Below, piece after piece: positions 8,977 through 19,083 of a stretch of 64,000 bases of DNA (positions are counted from its first letter, which is position 1; each line of letters begins with the position of its first letter). Origin of the DNA: Flavobacteriales bacterium (GTDB lineage Bacteria; Bacteroidota; Bacteroidia; Flavobacteriales_D; Crocinitomicaceae); contig CANLAQ010000003.1 of the NCBI GenBank assembly GCA_947488235.1, forward strand, positions 25,438 to 89,437, read 5' to 3'. The position numbers and the translations under genes are program-made. Under the pieces are notes generated by a model. The model made no database searches and had not been told where the DNA came from. It saw only the letters and a list, made by a program, of their open reading frames with translations.

Positions 8977-10263
8977 ATGACAGCTAGCGCAGATTTGGAG
9001 GATGATCTAAAGACTGAAAGATGGAAAGCAAAAGTTTTGAGTGAAATCGAGAAGAGTAAAGGCGATTACCAAGCATTCAATCCAATTGAGGAACTTTCTT
9101 ACGAAATTGAAGACAATGTGACACGCATCCATCCTGTTGTTGATTTTGCCCAGCCAAGAAATGATAATAATTGGAAAAATTGTTTCATTTGTAAAGCTGA
9201 AGAAGAAAAACAAACCAATAAAAAAATTCTAACTGCCTTAATGGATGGCGCAGAAGTAATCCAAATTCTTGTTACAAATCCTAAGACTCAATGGGATTTA
9301 TTATTGGAAGCGATTGAATTTAAATATATCGAAACCTTTATTTGCCTTAGAAATTTAGAAACACTTCATTCTTTTTGTCAATGGTACAAGCAAGAGGAAA
9401 ACACAAAAGCTTGTATCGATTTATTTGACTTTAAAGAAGCGGAATTCGAAGAAGTTTTTACGCTTCTTAAAAATGTTCCATCAATTTTTCAAATCAATGG
9501 CTTTGACTTTCAGCAATGTGGAGCGAATGCAAGGCAAGAAATTGGAATAATATTAAGTCAAACCAATGAACTTCTATTATTACAGAAATCTTTCGGAATT
9601 GAAATCCCTATTCGAATTGAAGTAGGAATTGGATCTGATTTTATGATCGAAATTGCTAAACTCCGCAGCCTTAAATATCTTGTCAATAGAATTTTGAATG
9701 ACCACGGTCGTAAAGAGGATGATGTGCAATTCAATGCCAAAATTGGTTGGACCAATAAGTCGCTTTCAGATTTACATACCAATCAACTTAGACAAAGCAC
9801 AGAAGCGCTAGCAGCAGTAATGGCAGGAGTTGATTACTTAAGCATTCAGGCTTATGATAATTTAAGCACTTCTGGTTCAAGTATTCTTTCGCAGCGTATG
9901 GCGATAAATATTTCTCACCTACTGAAAGAAGAGGTTCAGATTCGTTTCATCAACAATCCTTTCAACAATAGTTTCGCTATAGAAAATCTATCTCATAAAC
10001 TGGCTGCATTAGGATGGCAAACATTCCAAGAGCTTGATGGCTATGCTACTTGGTTGAATACAGAAAAACTAGATAAGATTAAAGCCTTAATTCATCCTGT
10101 CAGAGCGTTAAAAGTCAAATCATTTAAAGAAAATAAGATTCAACTCATTGGGGTAAATATTTTTAAAAATCCAAAAGAAGATCAAAAAGAATGGGAAGTA
10201 GAAGGTTTATTTCTTGAAATGGAAAAATTACGATTTGATAAAATTGAGCGCCATGAGAATTGA
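8977..10263 (+). CDS. mutA: Methylmalonyl-CoA mutase small (beta) subunit
   Basis: 428-residue partner subunit of the adenosylcobalamin-dependent mutase that interconverts methylmalonyl-CoA and succinyl-CoA. It resembles the mutase barrel ([24 protein letters not shown], matching the large subunit's [11 protein letters not shown] region) but lacks the C-terminal B12-binding DxHxxG domain, as expected of the non-catalytic subunit. It is shorter than classical small subunits of about 600 residues. An earlier ATG at 8969 runs into a stop after three codons, so 8977 is preferred. Its end overlaps the mutB start by 11 nt. A -7 box lies at 8950-8957. Confidence 0.92.
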   Translation: MTASADLEDDLKTERWKAKVLSEIEKSKGDYQAFNPIEELSYEIEDNVTRIHPVVDFAQPRNDNNWKNCFICKAEEEKQTNKKILTALMDGAEVIQILVTNPKTQWDLLLEAIEFKYIETFICLRNLETLHSFCQWYKQEENTKACIDLFDFKEAEFEEVFTLLKNVPSIFQINGFDFQQCGANARQEIGIILSQTNELLLLQKSFGIEIPIRIEVGIGSDFMIEIAKLRSLKYLVNRILNDHGRKEDDVQFNAKIGWTNKSLSDLHTNQLRQSTEALAAVMAGVDYLSIQAYDNLSTSGSSILSQRMAINISHLLKEEVQIRFINNPFNNSFAIENLSHKLAALGWQTFQELDGYATWLNTEKLDKIKALIHPVRALKVKSFKENKIQLIGVNIFKNPKEDQKEWEVEGLFLEMEKLRFDKIERHEN

Positions 10264-12373
10264 TTACAGCAAACAAAACTGGTTCTCTGCTTCAAAATCA
10301 ACGAGTTTAGAGCATAAAAAGAAAGAACCAATAAGCATAGATGGTATTGAAATTCCAAGTGAATTTGAATCAAAAATCATTGAAAAAGAAGCTTTATCTG
10401 GCGGGCCATTTTTTAAGCGCGGTCCATATGCGTCCATGTATTTATCAAAGCCTTGGACCATTCGTCAGTATGCTGGTTTTTCAACCGCTGAAGATTCCAA
10501 TGCATTTTACAGAAAAAATCTAGCAGGTGGACAAAAAGGTCTCTCCGTTGCCTTTGACTTGGCGACGCATAGAGGATATGACTCAGACCACGATCGTGTA
10601 ATCGGTGATGTCGGAAAAGCGGGAGTGGCTATTGATAGCATAGAGGACATGAAAATCCTTTTTGATTCCATTCCATTAAATGAAATGTCGGTTTCAATGA
10701 CCATGAATGGAGCTGTAATTCCAATTATGGCATTTTATATTGGTGCTGCAATGGAGCAAGGAGTTTCTATTTCTGAACTTCAGGGTACGATTCAAAATGA
10801 TATTCTTAAAGAATTTATGGTGCGTAACACCTACATATATCCACCGGCTCCATCGATGAAAATAATTGCAGATATTTTTGAGTACACTTCTCAAAAAATG
10901 CCAAAATTCAATTCGATTTCAATTTCAGGTTATCATATGCATGAGGCAGGAGCAACTGCAGCAATTGAATTGGCTTACACTTTAGCAGATGGAAAAGAAT
11001 ATATTAAAGCAGGAATTAACACTGGACTATTAATTGATGAATTTGCTCCCAGACTTAGTTTTTTCTGGGCCATCGGAATGAATTATCCAATGGAAATTGC
11101 CAAACTGAGGGCTGGGAGAGTTTTATGGAATGAAATTGTTCAAGAATTTAATCCTCAAAAGGCAAAATCACTTGCTTTAAGGACCCATTGTCAAACCTCT
11201 GGATGGTCGCTTACAGAGCAAGATCCATTTAATAACATTACCCGAACTTGCATTGAGGCATTAGCAGCAGTTATGGGTGGGACACAATCTTTGCATACCA
11301 ATGCATTAGATGAAGCAATAGCCTTACCAACAGATTTTTCTGCCAGAATTGCAAGAAATACTCAGTTATATCTTCAGAAGGAAATTGGAATTACCAATTA
11401 CATTGATCCAACTGGCGGTGCAGATTACATTGAATTCTTAACAGAACAATTAATCGTCAAAGCGAAAGAATTGATTCACGAAGTGGATGAATTGGGTGGT
11501 ATGGCAAAAGCCATTGAAACGGGTATTCCTAAAATGCGCATTGAGGAAGCATCGGCAGAAAAACAATCAAGAATTGATGCAGTTGTGGATGTGATTGTTG
11601 GAGTGAATAGATTTGTAGCATCAGAACAAGAAGAAATTGAATTGCGAGAAGTCGACAATACCTCAGTCTTAGAGCAGCAATTGGCTAAACTTAAACAATT
11701 AAAAAGTCAAAGAAACGAGCAGGAACAAAAAGATTTAATAGAGGAGTTAAGCAATGCTGCAAAAACTGGAAAGGGAAATTTATTAGAAATTGCTGTTCGT
11801 TGTGGACTTGCAAGATGCACCTTAGGCGAAATTTCAAGTGCTTTAGAACTTGCCTTTGGACGCTATCAAGCAAAAGTAAATACGATAAGTGGCGTTTACG
11901 AAAAACTAGCTATGAAAAACGAACATTTTATTAAGGCCAAAGAAATGTGCCAAGAGTTTGCTGTTTTAGAAGGTCGTAGACCTAGAATTTTAGTTGCGAA
12001 AATGGGTCAAGATGGACATGATCGTGGTGCAAAAATAATTGCGACAGCATTTGCAGACCTTGGATTTGATGTAGATATGGGGCCTTTATTTCAAACACCT
12101 GCAGAAGTAGCAAAGCAAGCCATTGAAAATGATGTTCATATTGTAGGTGTTTCGTCACTTGCAGCAGGACATAAAACACTTGTCCCAGCGCTAATTCATA
12201 GCCTTAAAGATGCAGGTAGAAATGATATTATGGTCGTGGTTGGAGGAGTAATTCCTAAGAATGATTATGAATTTTTGAGAGCCGAAGGAGTCTTTGGAAT
12301 TTACGGGCCAGGAACTGTTTTAGCCCATGCTGCACAAGAAATTTTAGGGCTATTAATTAAAAGTCACAATTAA
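10253..12373 (+). CDS. mutB: Methylmalonyl-CoA mutase large (alpha) subunit
   Basis: 706-residue catalytic subunit of methylmalonyl-CoA mutase, linking propionate and branched-chain amino acid breakdown to the TCA cycle. The TIM barrel has [20 protein letters not shown], and [10 protein letters not shown] with Arg191, the residue position that reads the methylmalonyl carboxylate. The C-terminal B12 domain has the base-off motif DGHDRG (His589). The ATG at 10253, overlapping the mutA stop, gives the usual N-terminus [10 protein letters not shown]. An in-frame ATG at 10214 would add 13 unlike residues from inside mutA. No separate MeaB chaperone gene lies next to it. Confidence 0.96.
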   Translation: MRIDYSKQNWFSASKSTSLEHKKKEPISIDGIEIPSEFESKIIEKEALSGGPFFKRGPYASMYLSKPWTIRQYAGFSTAEDSNAFYRKNLAGGQKGLSVAFDLATHRGYDSDHDRVIGDVGKAGVAIDSIEDMKILFDSIPLNEMSVSMTMNGAVIPIMAFYIGAAMEQGVSISELQGTIQNDILKEFMVRNTYIYPPAPSMKIIADIFEYTSQKMPKFNSISISGYHMHEAGATAAIELAYTLADGKEYIKAGINTGLLIDEFAPRLSFFWAIGMNYPMEIAKLRAGRVLWNEIVQEFNPQKAKSLALRTHCQTSGWSLTEQDPFNNITRTCIEALAAVMGGTQSLHTNALDEAIALPTDFSARIARNTQLYLQKEIGITNYIDPTGGADYIEFLTEQLIVKAKELIHEVDELGGMAKAIETGIPKMRIEEASAEKQSRIDAVVDVIVGVNRFVASEQEEIELREVDNTSVLEQQLAKLKQLKSQRNEQEQKDLIEELSNAAKTGKGNLLEIAVRCGLARCTLGEISSALELAFGRYQAKVNTISGVYEKLAMKNEHFIKAKEMCQEFAVLEGRRPRILVAKMGQDGHDRGAKIIATAFADLGFDVDMGPLFQTPAEVAKQAIENDVHIVGVSSLAAGHKTLVPALIHSLKDAGRNDIMVVVGGVIPKNDYEFLRAEGVFGIYGPGTVLAHAAQEILGLLIKSHN

Positions 12374-12424
12374 ATTGTAAATTCGGCATAGAATTTGAAA
12401 ACACTACAAGCAAATTAAATCATT

Positions 12425-13552
12425 ATGAAAAGAATTCTTTTACTTTCAATTTCCCTAATAGCACTTAGTTTAAGTTCAGTAGCACAAAGTGTAACTTTCA
12501 GCGCTGCTAAACGACTAGTAGAACCCGTTTTTGAAAGGGTTGTTAAACCGGAGAATATTATTGAAATAAAAAGTGAGGTTAAACCAGATCCTAAAATTAA
12601 AATTACTAACAAAAGTTACCTGTGGACCATTTCAGGTGTAAAAGGAAAGGATTGGGAATTTGAAAAAGGTTCGACTGAAACCTCAGCATCTATTAAATTA
12701 ACCTTTAATAAATTAGGAAATTACACTGTAAACTTAACTGTAATCTTGAATAAAGAAAAGGATGATGAAAATGAAATCTCCTATGAATTAGAGGATTATT
12801 TGACTGTGAGAAGTGTTTTTCCTGAATTAGCAGCCTTATATGCTCAAAAGCCAAAACCCAATTACAAGAAATTAGTAGAACGCGCATCTGATTTTATTGT
12901 AAAACCTAAATATGCAAATGACCCAACTCCTTATCTATTTTTGGCTAAAGGATATCTTGGCTTAGTACAAGAAGGCAATTCAGACCCTGAATTTGAGGGT
13001 GCTTTAGAAGAGTGTGTTTCTAGTTTTGCTACAGCCAAGGAAATGGATAAAAATGGAGTGTTAAATGATGTAGAACATCAAAATTTCATCAATGATCTTG
13101 AAATGTTATTATTGAAAGAATATTTGGAAGTTCAAATGGAAGGCGATATGTCTGAACTAGCCGAAGCAATTGACTTTTACAGTCAGATTACCTTGAATCC
13201 TATTTGCATTAAATATGTTGAAGCCTATCAAAAATATAAAACTAAAAATGCAAAAGGAGCTAATTTAATTTGGACAGCTGAAATTCCAAAGCTTTTAAAA
13301 TATGAGCGAGGAGAAACCGAGGAAAAATACAACAACTCTTTTAAAAATGAATTGGGTGAATGGGTCCAATTTACTGAAGCTGATATTATGGTATTAAAAT
13401 ATGGCGTAATGTACTCCGCTATTGCATTGAAAGAACAAAAGAATATCAAAGCATGTGATATCTTAAAGAAAGTTGATCCATGGTTTCAATTTGAAAAAGA
13501 TTTCCGTGAACTATATGAAGGAAGTGAATTTAATAGTTGTGTAAATAAATAA
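12425..13552 (+). CDS. Secreted protein with PKD-like domain and helical region
   Basis: 375 residues with a signal peptide (MKRILLLSISLIALSLSSVAQ). Residues ~50-130 look like a PKD-type immunoglobulin-like domain (YLWTISGVKGKDWEF..., then LTFNKLGNYTVNLTVIL). The rest is helical and TPR-like (ASDFIVKPKYANDPTPYLFLAKGYLGLVQ). A role as a periplasmic or surface scaffold is plausible but unproven. It stands between mutB (51 nt upstream) and ftsB (72 nt downstream) on the same strand and may be a single-gene unit. Confidence 0.65.
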   Translation: MKRILLLSISLIALSLSSVAQSVTFSAAKRLVEPVFERVVKPENIIEIKSEVKPDPKIKITNKSYLWTISGVKGKDWEFEKGSTETSASIKLTFNKLGNYTVNLTVILNKEKDDENEISYELEDYLTVRSVFPELAALYAQKPKPNYKKLVERASDFIVKPKYANDPTPYLFLAKGYLGLVQEGNSDPEFEGALEECVSSFATAKEMDKNGVLNDVEHQNFINDLEMLLLKEYLEVQMEGDMSELAEAIDFYSQITLNPICIKYVEAYQKYKTKNAKGANLIWTAEIPKLLKYERGETEEKYNNSFKNELGEWVQFTEADIMVLKYGVMYSAIALKEQKNIKACDILKKVDPWFQFEKDFRELYEGSEFNSCVNK

Positions 13553-13612
13553 TTAACATTAATTTTTTCACAACTTTATCTTTTTACAACAAATCACCTT
13601 TTGATTTTAGCG

Positions 13613-13620
13613 TAATTTTA
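13613..13620 (+). promoter_or_regulatory. Degenerate -7 box (TAATTTTA) before ftsB
   Basis: One mismatch from TAnnTTTG, ending 4 nt before the ftsB ATG, the geometry seen at map and the acyl-CoA reductase. Weak on its own. Confidence 0.25.
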
Positions 13621-13624
13621 GTGT

Positions 13625-13909
13625 ATGAATAAGATACCTAAATTTCTCAAGAACAAATACAGTATTACATTCATTGTTTTTTTGCTCTATTCTCTATTCT
13701 TAGATGATTTAGATGTGTTCACACTGTCTCATAATTTAAACAAGCGCTTTGAATTACATGAGCAGAACATAGTAATGAACCAACAATTGGTAGATACTAA
13801 AAAAACATTAAAATCTTTACATGGGATGAATTATCTTGAGGCCTATGCGAGGTCTGAGAAATTCTTCAAAAAAGATAATGAAGATATCTTTGTGATTATT
13901 TATAAGTAA
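13625..13909 (+). CDS. ftsB: Septum formation initiator FtsB/DivIC-like
   Basis: 94-residue bitopic division protein: one N-terminal membrane span (ITFIVFLLYSLFL), then a coiled coil (NLNKRFELHEQNIVMNQQLVDTKKTLKSL), and the short conserved tail ending in YLEAYARSEKFFKKDNEDIFVI, which matches the YxEExARee-type ending of FtsB/DivIC. The family acts with FtsL and FtsQ at the division septum. The last 14 nt overlap the 3' end of the convergent spoIID-like gene. Confidence 0.85.
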   Translation: MNKIPKFLKNKYSITFIVFLLYSLFLDDLDVFTLSHNLNKRFELHEQNIVMNQQLVDTKKTLKSLHGMNYLEAYARSEKFFKKDNEDIFVIIYK

Positions 13910-15035
13910 AATCAACTATTTTAACAGAGGGGAAGTAAAACCTAATGATTTGATCATAGGAATACCCATTCCTTGCCATTTTCATTGCTCCTTCTTGACA
14001 AAGACCAACACCGTGTCCGTAGCCCCTTCCTTCAACAATTATAAAATCACCTTCCTTTCTAGTATTAAAAAAACTAGACTTCAAATGAAATTTTTCCCTG
14101 ATATCTCGCATTGGGATCCCATAACCTGGATGCAGATAAAACGCAGTTCTTTCCGGTTGAACGAAGTGAAATAGTAGCTGCCTACTCAAACTATCATCAA
14201 TAGGAAAATTATAAGTATTAACTAAGTAACTGATCCACTCCGCTTCAGGAATTGATTTTTTCCATGTGGCTTGCTTTGTATAAATGCAAAAAGTATCTTT
14301 AAAAGAAGTTAGTCCATCAATGGTTTCATTCCAAACATGTGCTGGATTACAGGTTTGACCGCCACAATTTGCAGAAAAGTAACTTGGTGCTAATTCATTA
14401 TTTTGATCATAAATTACTTTTAATGTAGTTTGTCGCACTGCAGAATCAATTATTGAATTCCCTAAGCGCTTATGTAAATATGCTTGACAATGAACACGAT
14501 CACAAATTTCATATCCATCTTCTAGATGTTTATTTCGAAATTTCAGGGCATAAGTCCTACTGATTAATGCTTGAACTTTATAGTATTCTAATTTTTGACC
14601 TGTACCAGATTCAGATTCAACTACGCCTTCGAGATAAGTATCTAATTCGACCATATTAACCAATCGCATCGCATTATTCGCCAAAGAAAATTCAAAATCA
14701 CCTTCATATTGTCTCGATTTAACGGAAGGAATAACGCCTGTAAACTCAATAGATTCCTCCTTATTGATGGTGTAAAAAGAGATCTTTTTGAATTTTGACA
14801 ACTTATTTCCACGAAATAAAATTGAAATTTTACCTCCTTCTAGAAAAACTTCCACAATATCATTAGCGTTTGCTATACCAATATAGGTGGAATCGGCAAT
14901 AATGTGATAGGGTGCAGTTGCATGAGCCGCTTTAACTTTTTTCAATTGAGAGTCGGTAAATAAGCCGATACGCATTTTTTGAGCCTGTCCTAAAAATGAA
15001 CAAATAACGAACAATAAAAAAAATAATTTATTCAA
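13896..15035 (-). CDS. SpoIID/LytB domain protein
   Basis: 379 residues with a signal peptide (MNKLFFLLFVICSFLGQAQ). The SpoIID domain covers about residues 120-375: DTYLEGVVESESGTGQKLEYYKVQALISRTYAL, with the active-site-type Glu, and a C-terminal RGYGHGVGLCQEGAMKMA. SpoIID-like enzymes act as lytic transglycosylases on peptidoglycan in sporulators. In Bacteroidota the role is presumably wall turnover. It follows lpxB by 31 nt as the last gene of the surE operon. A cysteine-rich stretch (SANCGGQTCNP) is typical of the family. Confidence 0.88.
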   Translation of the reverse strand: MNKLFFLLFVICSFLGQAQKMRIGLFTDSQLKKVKAAHATAPYHIIADSTYIGIANANDIVEVFLEGGKISILFRGNKLSKFKKISFYTINKEESIEFTGVIPSVKSRQYEGDFEFSLANNAMRLVNMVELDTYLEGVVESESGTGQKLEYYKVQALISRTYALKFRNKHLEDGYEICDRVHCQAYLHKRLGNSIIDSAVRQTTLKVIYDQNNELAPSYFSANCGGQTCNPAHVWNETIDGLTSFKDTFCIYTKQATWKKSIPEAEWISYLVNTYNFPIDDSLSRQLLFHFVQPERTAFYLHPGYGIPMRDIREKFHLKSSFFNTRKEGDFIIVEGRGYGHGVGLCQEGAMKMARNGYSYDQIIRFYFPSVKIVDFTYK

Positions 15036-15066
15036 AAGAGCTTAGGTAAAAGTCAATCATAATACC

Positions 15067-16185
15067 TTATTTAGCGAAAAAAGTTTCAAGTATGTCCGCT
15101 GCAACACGATCACTTGCTCCTTGATTACCTAAGGATTTTATCAATATCTTATAATTTGATAATAAACGCGAACGATCCGGTGCGCCTTCTTCAAGCTTTT
15201 TTAGATAATGAACCATATTTTCAGAGGTACAATCTCCTTGAATTAATTCTTTAACAAGTTCTTGATCTAAAATTAGATTGACCAAGGAAATAAATTTAAT
15301 CTTCACTAGTAATTTAGCAATACGAAAGGAGACCGGTGAGGTAGCATAGCAAACTACTTGAGGTACTTCAAATAAGGCAGTTTCAAGCGTTGCCGTACCT
15401 GAGGTGACCAAGGCTAAATTTGCTTTTTCTAAGATCGAATAGGTTTGACCAAAAACCAATTGAGTGTCATCAGCAACTAAATTTTTATAAAAATCAAGTG
15501 ATAAATTGGTTGAGCAAGCAACAACAATTTCGTAATCTGGAAAAGATTTTGCTGCAGCTATCATATTGGGCAGTTTACGCTTCACTTCTTGCTCCCTACT
15601 TCCTGGAAGCAATGCCAATATTTTTCGATCACTGCGCAGCGTAAGAGGCAGATGCGTTTCTTCCTTAAATTTCATCACTTCATCCAAAAGTGGATGACCC
15701 AGATATTTTACGGGGTAATCATAGGTCTCATAAAAACTTTTTTCAAAGGGGAGAATACAATACAATTGCGCTACATCCCTTTTAATAGCATGTACTCTAG
15801 AGGTCTTCCAAGCCCAAATTTGTGGGGAAATATAATATATAACAGGAATTCCTTGTTCCTTGGCCCAAGAAGCTATTCTAAGATTGAATCCTGGAAAATC
15901 GATCAAAACTAAAGCATCAGGTTGAAATTCTTTAATTTCTTTTTTACAGGTCTTGATGTTGCCTAGAATCGTTCGGAGATTCATCAAAACTTCAAGGAAC
16001 CCCATAAAAGAAAGAGACCTCACATGCTTCAATAATAACAAGCCTTCTGCTTCCATTCTATCTCCACCCCAGCCCTTAAAAATAAAATTGTTGGATTGTT
16101 TATTCCATGAGCGCATTAGATTTGCTCCATGTAAGTCACCTGAAACTTCTCCAGCAATAAAAAAAATACGCTTCTTAGAGTTCAT
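15067..16185 (-). CDS. lpxB: Lipid-A-disaccharide synthase
   Basis: GT19 enzyme that joins UDP-2,3-diacylglucosamine and lipid X to form the lipid A disaccharide at the inner-membrane face. 372 residues with IFFIAGEVSGDLHGANLM at the N-terminus, DFPGFNLRIA, YYISPQIWAWK, LPGSREQEVKRKLP and TSGTATLETAL near the C-terminus, all LpxB hallmarks. Its start codon immediately precedes, without a gap, the stop of the small membrane gene read upstream, supporting one operon: surE - small membrane protein - lpxB - spoIID-like. Confidence 0.96.
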   Translation of the reverse strand: MNSKKRIFFIAGEVSGDLHGANLMRSWNKQSNNFIFKGWGGDRMEAEGLLLLKHVRSLSFMGFLEVLMNLRTILGNIKTCKKEIKEFQPDALVLIDFPGFNLRIASWAKEQGIPVIYYISPQIWAWKTSRVHAIKRDVAQLYCILPFEKSFYETYDYPVKYLGHPLLDEVMKFKEETHLPLTLRSDRKILALLPGSREQEVKRKLPNMIAAAKSFPDYEIVVACSTNLSLDFYKNLVADDTQLVFGQTYSILEKANLALVTSGTATLETALFEVPQVVCYATSPVSFRIAKLLVKIKFISLVNLILDQELVKELIQGDCTSENMVHYLKKLEEGAPDRSRLLSNYKILIKSLGNQGASDRVAADILETFFAK

Positions 16186-16491
16186 TTAAGAAAGTAGATT
16201 TACATATATCATGTAAGGAATAAAACAAAACATTGCAAAAATGATTCCTCTCGAAATTTGATATTCTTCTTTATTAAGAAAAATATAGAACCACATTAAA
16301 TTAGAAATCAAAGCAAGAGAAATGTACTTACTTGTAAATTCAGGATAGGCCACAAATTGATCCCAAAAAAAACTAAAAGGATAATCGTTTATTAAGGCTA
16401 GAATAAAAAGTACTATTGGTAAAAAAACCACCGGGGAAATAAATCCGATTGCAGTTCCAATTAGATGTTTTTTTGTAATGTTGATTTTCAT
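16186..16491 (-). CDS. Small polytopic membrane protein between surE and lpxB
   Basis: 101 residues with about three hydrophobic segments (roughly 12-34, 55-74 and 80-98). There is no recognised domain. The start overlaps the surE stop (ATGA) and the stop abuts the lpxB ATG, so translational coupling on both sides is likely. From memory, a short membrane protein recurs at this position in related genomes. That would suggest a role with lipid A synthesis, but this is inference only. Confidence 0.7.
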   Translation of the reverse strand: MKINITKKHLIGTAIGFISPVVFLPIVLFILALINDYPFSFFWDQFVAYPEFTSKYISLALISNLMWFYIFLNKEEYQISRGIIFAMFCFIPYMIYVNLLS

Positions 16492-17252
16492 AAATTAAAT
16501 GATTTTAAATTTCCAATAACAGCATGATTGGTTAGGTCAAAATGAGTCGGCACAATGCTAATATAACCTTCCTTTAATACCGCCAAATCAGTGTCTTCTC
16601 TTTTGTCAACTTCAGTAAAGTCGCCTGTTAACCAATAATAAGGATTACCAAATTGATCCAATCGTTTATCAAATCGATCCGACCAAAAAGCATGTGCTTG
16701 TTTACAAATACGCGTTCCCTTAATTTCTTGTTTTTTTAATTTTGGGATATTAACATTTAAACAAGTATTAAGCGGTAAGTTACTGTCAAGAACTTTTTTA
16801 ATTATTTTAGAAATCCATTCTGAACCTTGCGTAAAATCAGCATCATGTGCATAATCAGCTAGAGAAAATCCAATGGATGGTATCCCTTCCATTGCGCCTT
16901 CTATTGCAGCGGACATCGTGCCAGAATACAGAACATTGGTAGAGGTGTTTTCACCGTGATTAATTCCGGATAGCAACAAATCAGGTTTCCTATGCAATAC
17001 TTCGTAAATAGCTAATTTCACACAATCTACAGGAGTTCCTGAACATGAAAATGCTTTGATGTCACCAAAAATATAGCTAGGACTCAATCGTAAAGGATGA
17101 TTTATAGTTATAGCATGACCCATGCCAGATTGAGCCTTGTCGGGAGCAACTACTACTACTTCTCCATATTGCTTAGCAATATGAACCAAAGCACTTATAC
17201 CATTAGAATTAATGCTATCATCATTGGTTATTAAAATTAATTTTTGCTGCAT
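16488..17252 (-). CDS. surE: 5'/3'-nucleotidase SurE
   Basis: 254-residue metal-dependent phosphatase acting on nucleoside monophosphates. The N-terminal ITNDDSINSNGI supplies the metal-binding Asp pair at residues 11-12. It also has VVAPDKAQSGMGHAIT, the LSGINHGENTSTNVLYSGTMSAAIEG block and LNVNIP, all characteristic of SurE. It is the first gene of the lpxB operon. A TAATTTTG -7 box (minus strand, 17276-17269) lies just upstream, back to back with the promoter of the NlpC/P60 gene. Confidence 0.96.
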   Translation of the reverse strand: MQQKLILITNDDSINSNGISALVHIAKQYGEVVVVAPDKAQSGMGHAITINHPLRLSPSYIFGDIKAFSCSGTPVDCVKLAIYEVLHRKPDLLLSGINHGENTSTNVLYSGTMSAAIEGAMEGIPSIGFSLADYAHDADFTQGSEWISKIIKKVLDSNLPLNTCLNVNIPKLKKQEIKGTRICKQAHAFWSDRFDKRLDQFGNPYYWLTGDFTEVDKREDTDLAVLKEGYISIVPTHFDLTNHAVIGNLKSFNL

Positions 17253-17268
17253 ATTCCTTGCTCTTTAA

Positions 17269-17276
17269 CAAAATTA
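17269..17276 (-). promoter_or_regulatory. -7 box (TAATTTTG) for the surE operon
   Basis: An exact minus-strand match 16 nt before the surE ATG, back to back with the NlpC/P60 box on the other strand. Confidence 0.45.
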
Positions 17277-17298
17277 CTTAATATTAGCAGACTTTAAG

Positions 17299-17306
17299 TA
17301 TTTTTG
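17299..17306 (+). promoter_or_regulatory. -7 box (TATTTTTG) for the NlpC/P60 gene
   Basis: An exact match 17 nt before the ATG at 17324. No convincing -33 element. Confidence 0.4.
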
Positions 17307-17323
17307 AAGCATAGAATTATAAA

Positions 17324-18088
17324 ATGAAACTTCTCACCTCAAACCAACATAATGCATTTTGTTTTGTTGGAATAAGTCCTATCCGCAGCTCACCCAATGA
17401 CAGTAGTGAACAAGTAAGTCAACTGGTTTTTGGAGAAGTGGTTGAGGTACTTGAAATCAAAAACTATTGGGTCAGCATAAAAACATACAAAGATTCCTAT
17501 GAAGGATATGTAGACTATAAGCATCTATTGGCGCTGAGCGATAAAGAATTAAGACATTGGCTTGATCAAGGGGAAATTACGAGTGTTCTAACGCAAACCA
17601 TAAAATGCCCTTGGGGAGAGCAGATAATACCCTGCGGTAGTTTTATTGGAAACGAGCAAATCTTTACTATTGGCACCTACCCATTTGAAAAAATAATTGG
17701 TGATAGTTTTGTGAAAAGCGGAATTGAATTGGCCAATTCATTATTAAACACTCCCTATCTATGGGGAGGGAAATCAAGTTTTGGAATAGATTGTTCTGGT
17801 TTTACACAACTTATATTCAGAAGTGTCTTTATCAACCTACCACGAGATGCCTATCAGCAAGAAGAATTAGGTCAACATGTTAGCTTTAAAGATCGGGAAC
17901 CTATGGATTTAGCCTTTTTTAGCAATGATCAAGGAAAAATAACGCATGTAGGCATAATTTTGGACGGAAATTTAATTATTCACGCTTCGGGAAGGGTTAG
18001 AATTGACACCTTAAATCAAGAAGGGATTTGGAATGAGGAAATGGGAACTACTACACATAAATTAACTGTTATTAAAAGATTAAATTGA
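17324..18088 (+). CDS. C40 family peptidase (SH3 + NlpC/P60)
   Basis: 254 residues. An N-terminal bacterial SH3-like domain at about 12-80 (PIRSSPNDSSEQVSQLVFGEVVEVLE) is followed by an NlpC/P60 cysteine-peptidase domain at about 130-254 with Cys157 in GIDCSGFTQ and the histidine in THVGIIL. These enzymes cut cell-wall peptides, often gamma-D-Glu-diaminopimelate bonds. No clear signal peptide is seen, so a cytoplasmic wall-recycling role, as for YkfC-type enzymes, is possible. A TATTTTTG -7 box lies at 17299-17306. Confidence 0.88.
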   Translation: MKLLTSNQHNAFCFVGISPIRSSPNDSSEQVSQLVFGEVVEVLEIKNYWVSIKTYKDSYEGYVDYKHLLALSDKELRHWLDQGEITSVLTQTIKCPWGEQIIPCGSFIGNEQIFTIGTYPFEKIIGDSFVKSGIELANSLLNTPYLWGGKSSFGIDCSGFTQLIFRSVFINLPRDAYQQEELGQHVSFKDREPMDLAFFSNDQGKITHVGIILDGNLIIHASGRVRIDTLNQEGIWNEEMGTTTHKLTVIKRLN

Positions 18089-18159
18089 TTTTCTAATCCA
18101 TTAATTTGAATAACTATCTCATTTTTTATTCCGATATTTACCCATTAAAAATTCTAAAA

Positions 18160-19083
18160 ATGCAGATACTAGTAAGTGGGGGTGCAGGATTTATTGGAAG
18201 TAATTTGGTTAAGCGACTTGTATCAGAAGGACACGAAGTAGTTGTACTTGACAATTTATTACGCGGAAATAAATTAGATAAAGATACTTTTGAAAAAATA
18301 AAATTCATTCGCGGAGATGTGCGAGATTTTGCAATCGTTTCTGAGGCAATGAAGAATTGTGACGCGGTCTATCATTTCGCAGCTGTTTTAGGAGTTGATA
18401 TAGTAGCTGATCAACCCGTTGAAACCATGGATGTTGAAGTAATCGGGACAAGAAATATGGTTGAAGCTGCTGCTGCCAATAATATAAAATACTTTTTATA
18501 CGCTTCAACAAGCGGGATATACAGCCACAGTGCCATTGTTAAAAGCGCCTTGTCTGAAGATGTTTTGGTTGATCCAAGAACTTCTTATGCTATGGCTAAA
18601 CGATACAATGAAATTTATTTGGCGGCGCATCACAAAGAGCGAGGACTTAATGTTATATCACTGAGATTTTTTAATGTCTATGGTCACAATCAAGACAATA
18701 GAATGGTAGTCCCTAGATTTTTTGAGCAAGCAATAAAAGACGAAGAAATTACAGTGTTTGGTACTGGAAATCAAACCAGGGACTTTACTTATATTGACGA
18801 TACTGTTGAGGCATGTGTTAGTTTACTAGGAATTAGTGGAGCGCATATCATCAATATCGCAAACGAAAAGGAATGGAATATTACTACCCTTGCAGAAAAA
18901 ATTATTGAAATCACGAAATCTAAATCAAAGATAAATTACATAGAATCTCCTGCTAAACGCTACGATTATGAAGTAGAACGAAGGGTTGGAAGTTCCGGCA
19001 AATTAAAGGAATTAGTGAATTATAAGCCCGCAACCGAATTGGTAGATGGATTACAAAAAATTTATGAAATCAATTATTTATGA
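18160..19083 (+). CDS. NAD-dependent sugar epimerase/dehydratase
   Basis: 307 residues of the extended short-chain dehydrogenase family: N-terminal NAD-binding [14 protein letters not shown], active-site YAMAK preceded by the STSGIY serine region, and FRDFTYID-type sugar-nucleotide pattern ([13 protein letters not shown]). It probably epimerises or dehydrates a nucleotide sugar for surface glycans. The substrate cannot be read from sequence. I choose the ATG at 18160 because the Rossmann strand starts there. A TTG 54 nt upstream would add 18 residues unlike the family. The stop overlaps the glyA start (ATGA). Confidence 0.88.
   Translation: MQILVSGGAGFIGSNLVKRLVSEGHEVVVLDNLLRGNKLDKDTFEKIKFIRGDVRDFAIVSEAMKNCDAVYHFAAVLGVDIVADQPVETMDVEVIGTRNMVEAAAANNIKYFLYASTSGIYSHSAIVKSALSEDVLVDPRTSYAMAKRYNEIYLAAHHKERGLNVISLRFFNVYGHNQDNRMVVPRFFEQAIKDEEITVFGTGNQTRDFTYIDDTVEACVSLLGISGAHIINIANEKEWNITTLAEKIIEITKSKSKINYIESPAKRYDYEVERRVGSSGKLKELVNYKPATELVDGLQKIYEINYL

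Noticed and set aside
10214..10252. Upstream in-frame start for mutB
   Set aside because: The extra 13 residues lie inside mutA in another frame and do not resemble the mutase N-terminus; 10253 gives the usual [10 protein letters not shown].
18106..18159. TTG start 54 nt upstream of the epimerase ATG
   Set aside because: The Rossmann strand begins right after the ATG at 18160; the extension is unlike the family.
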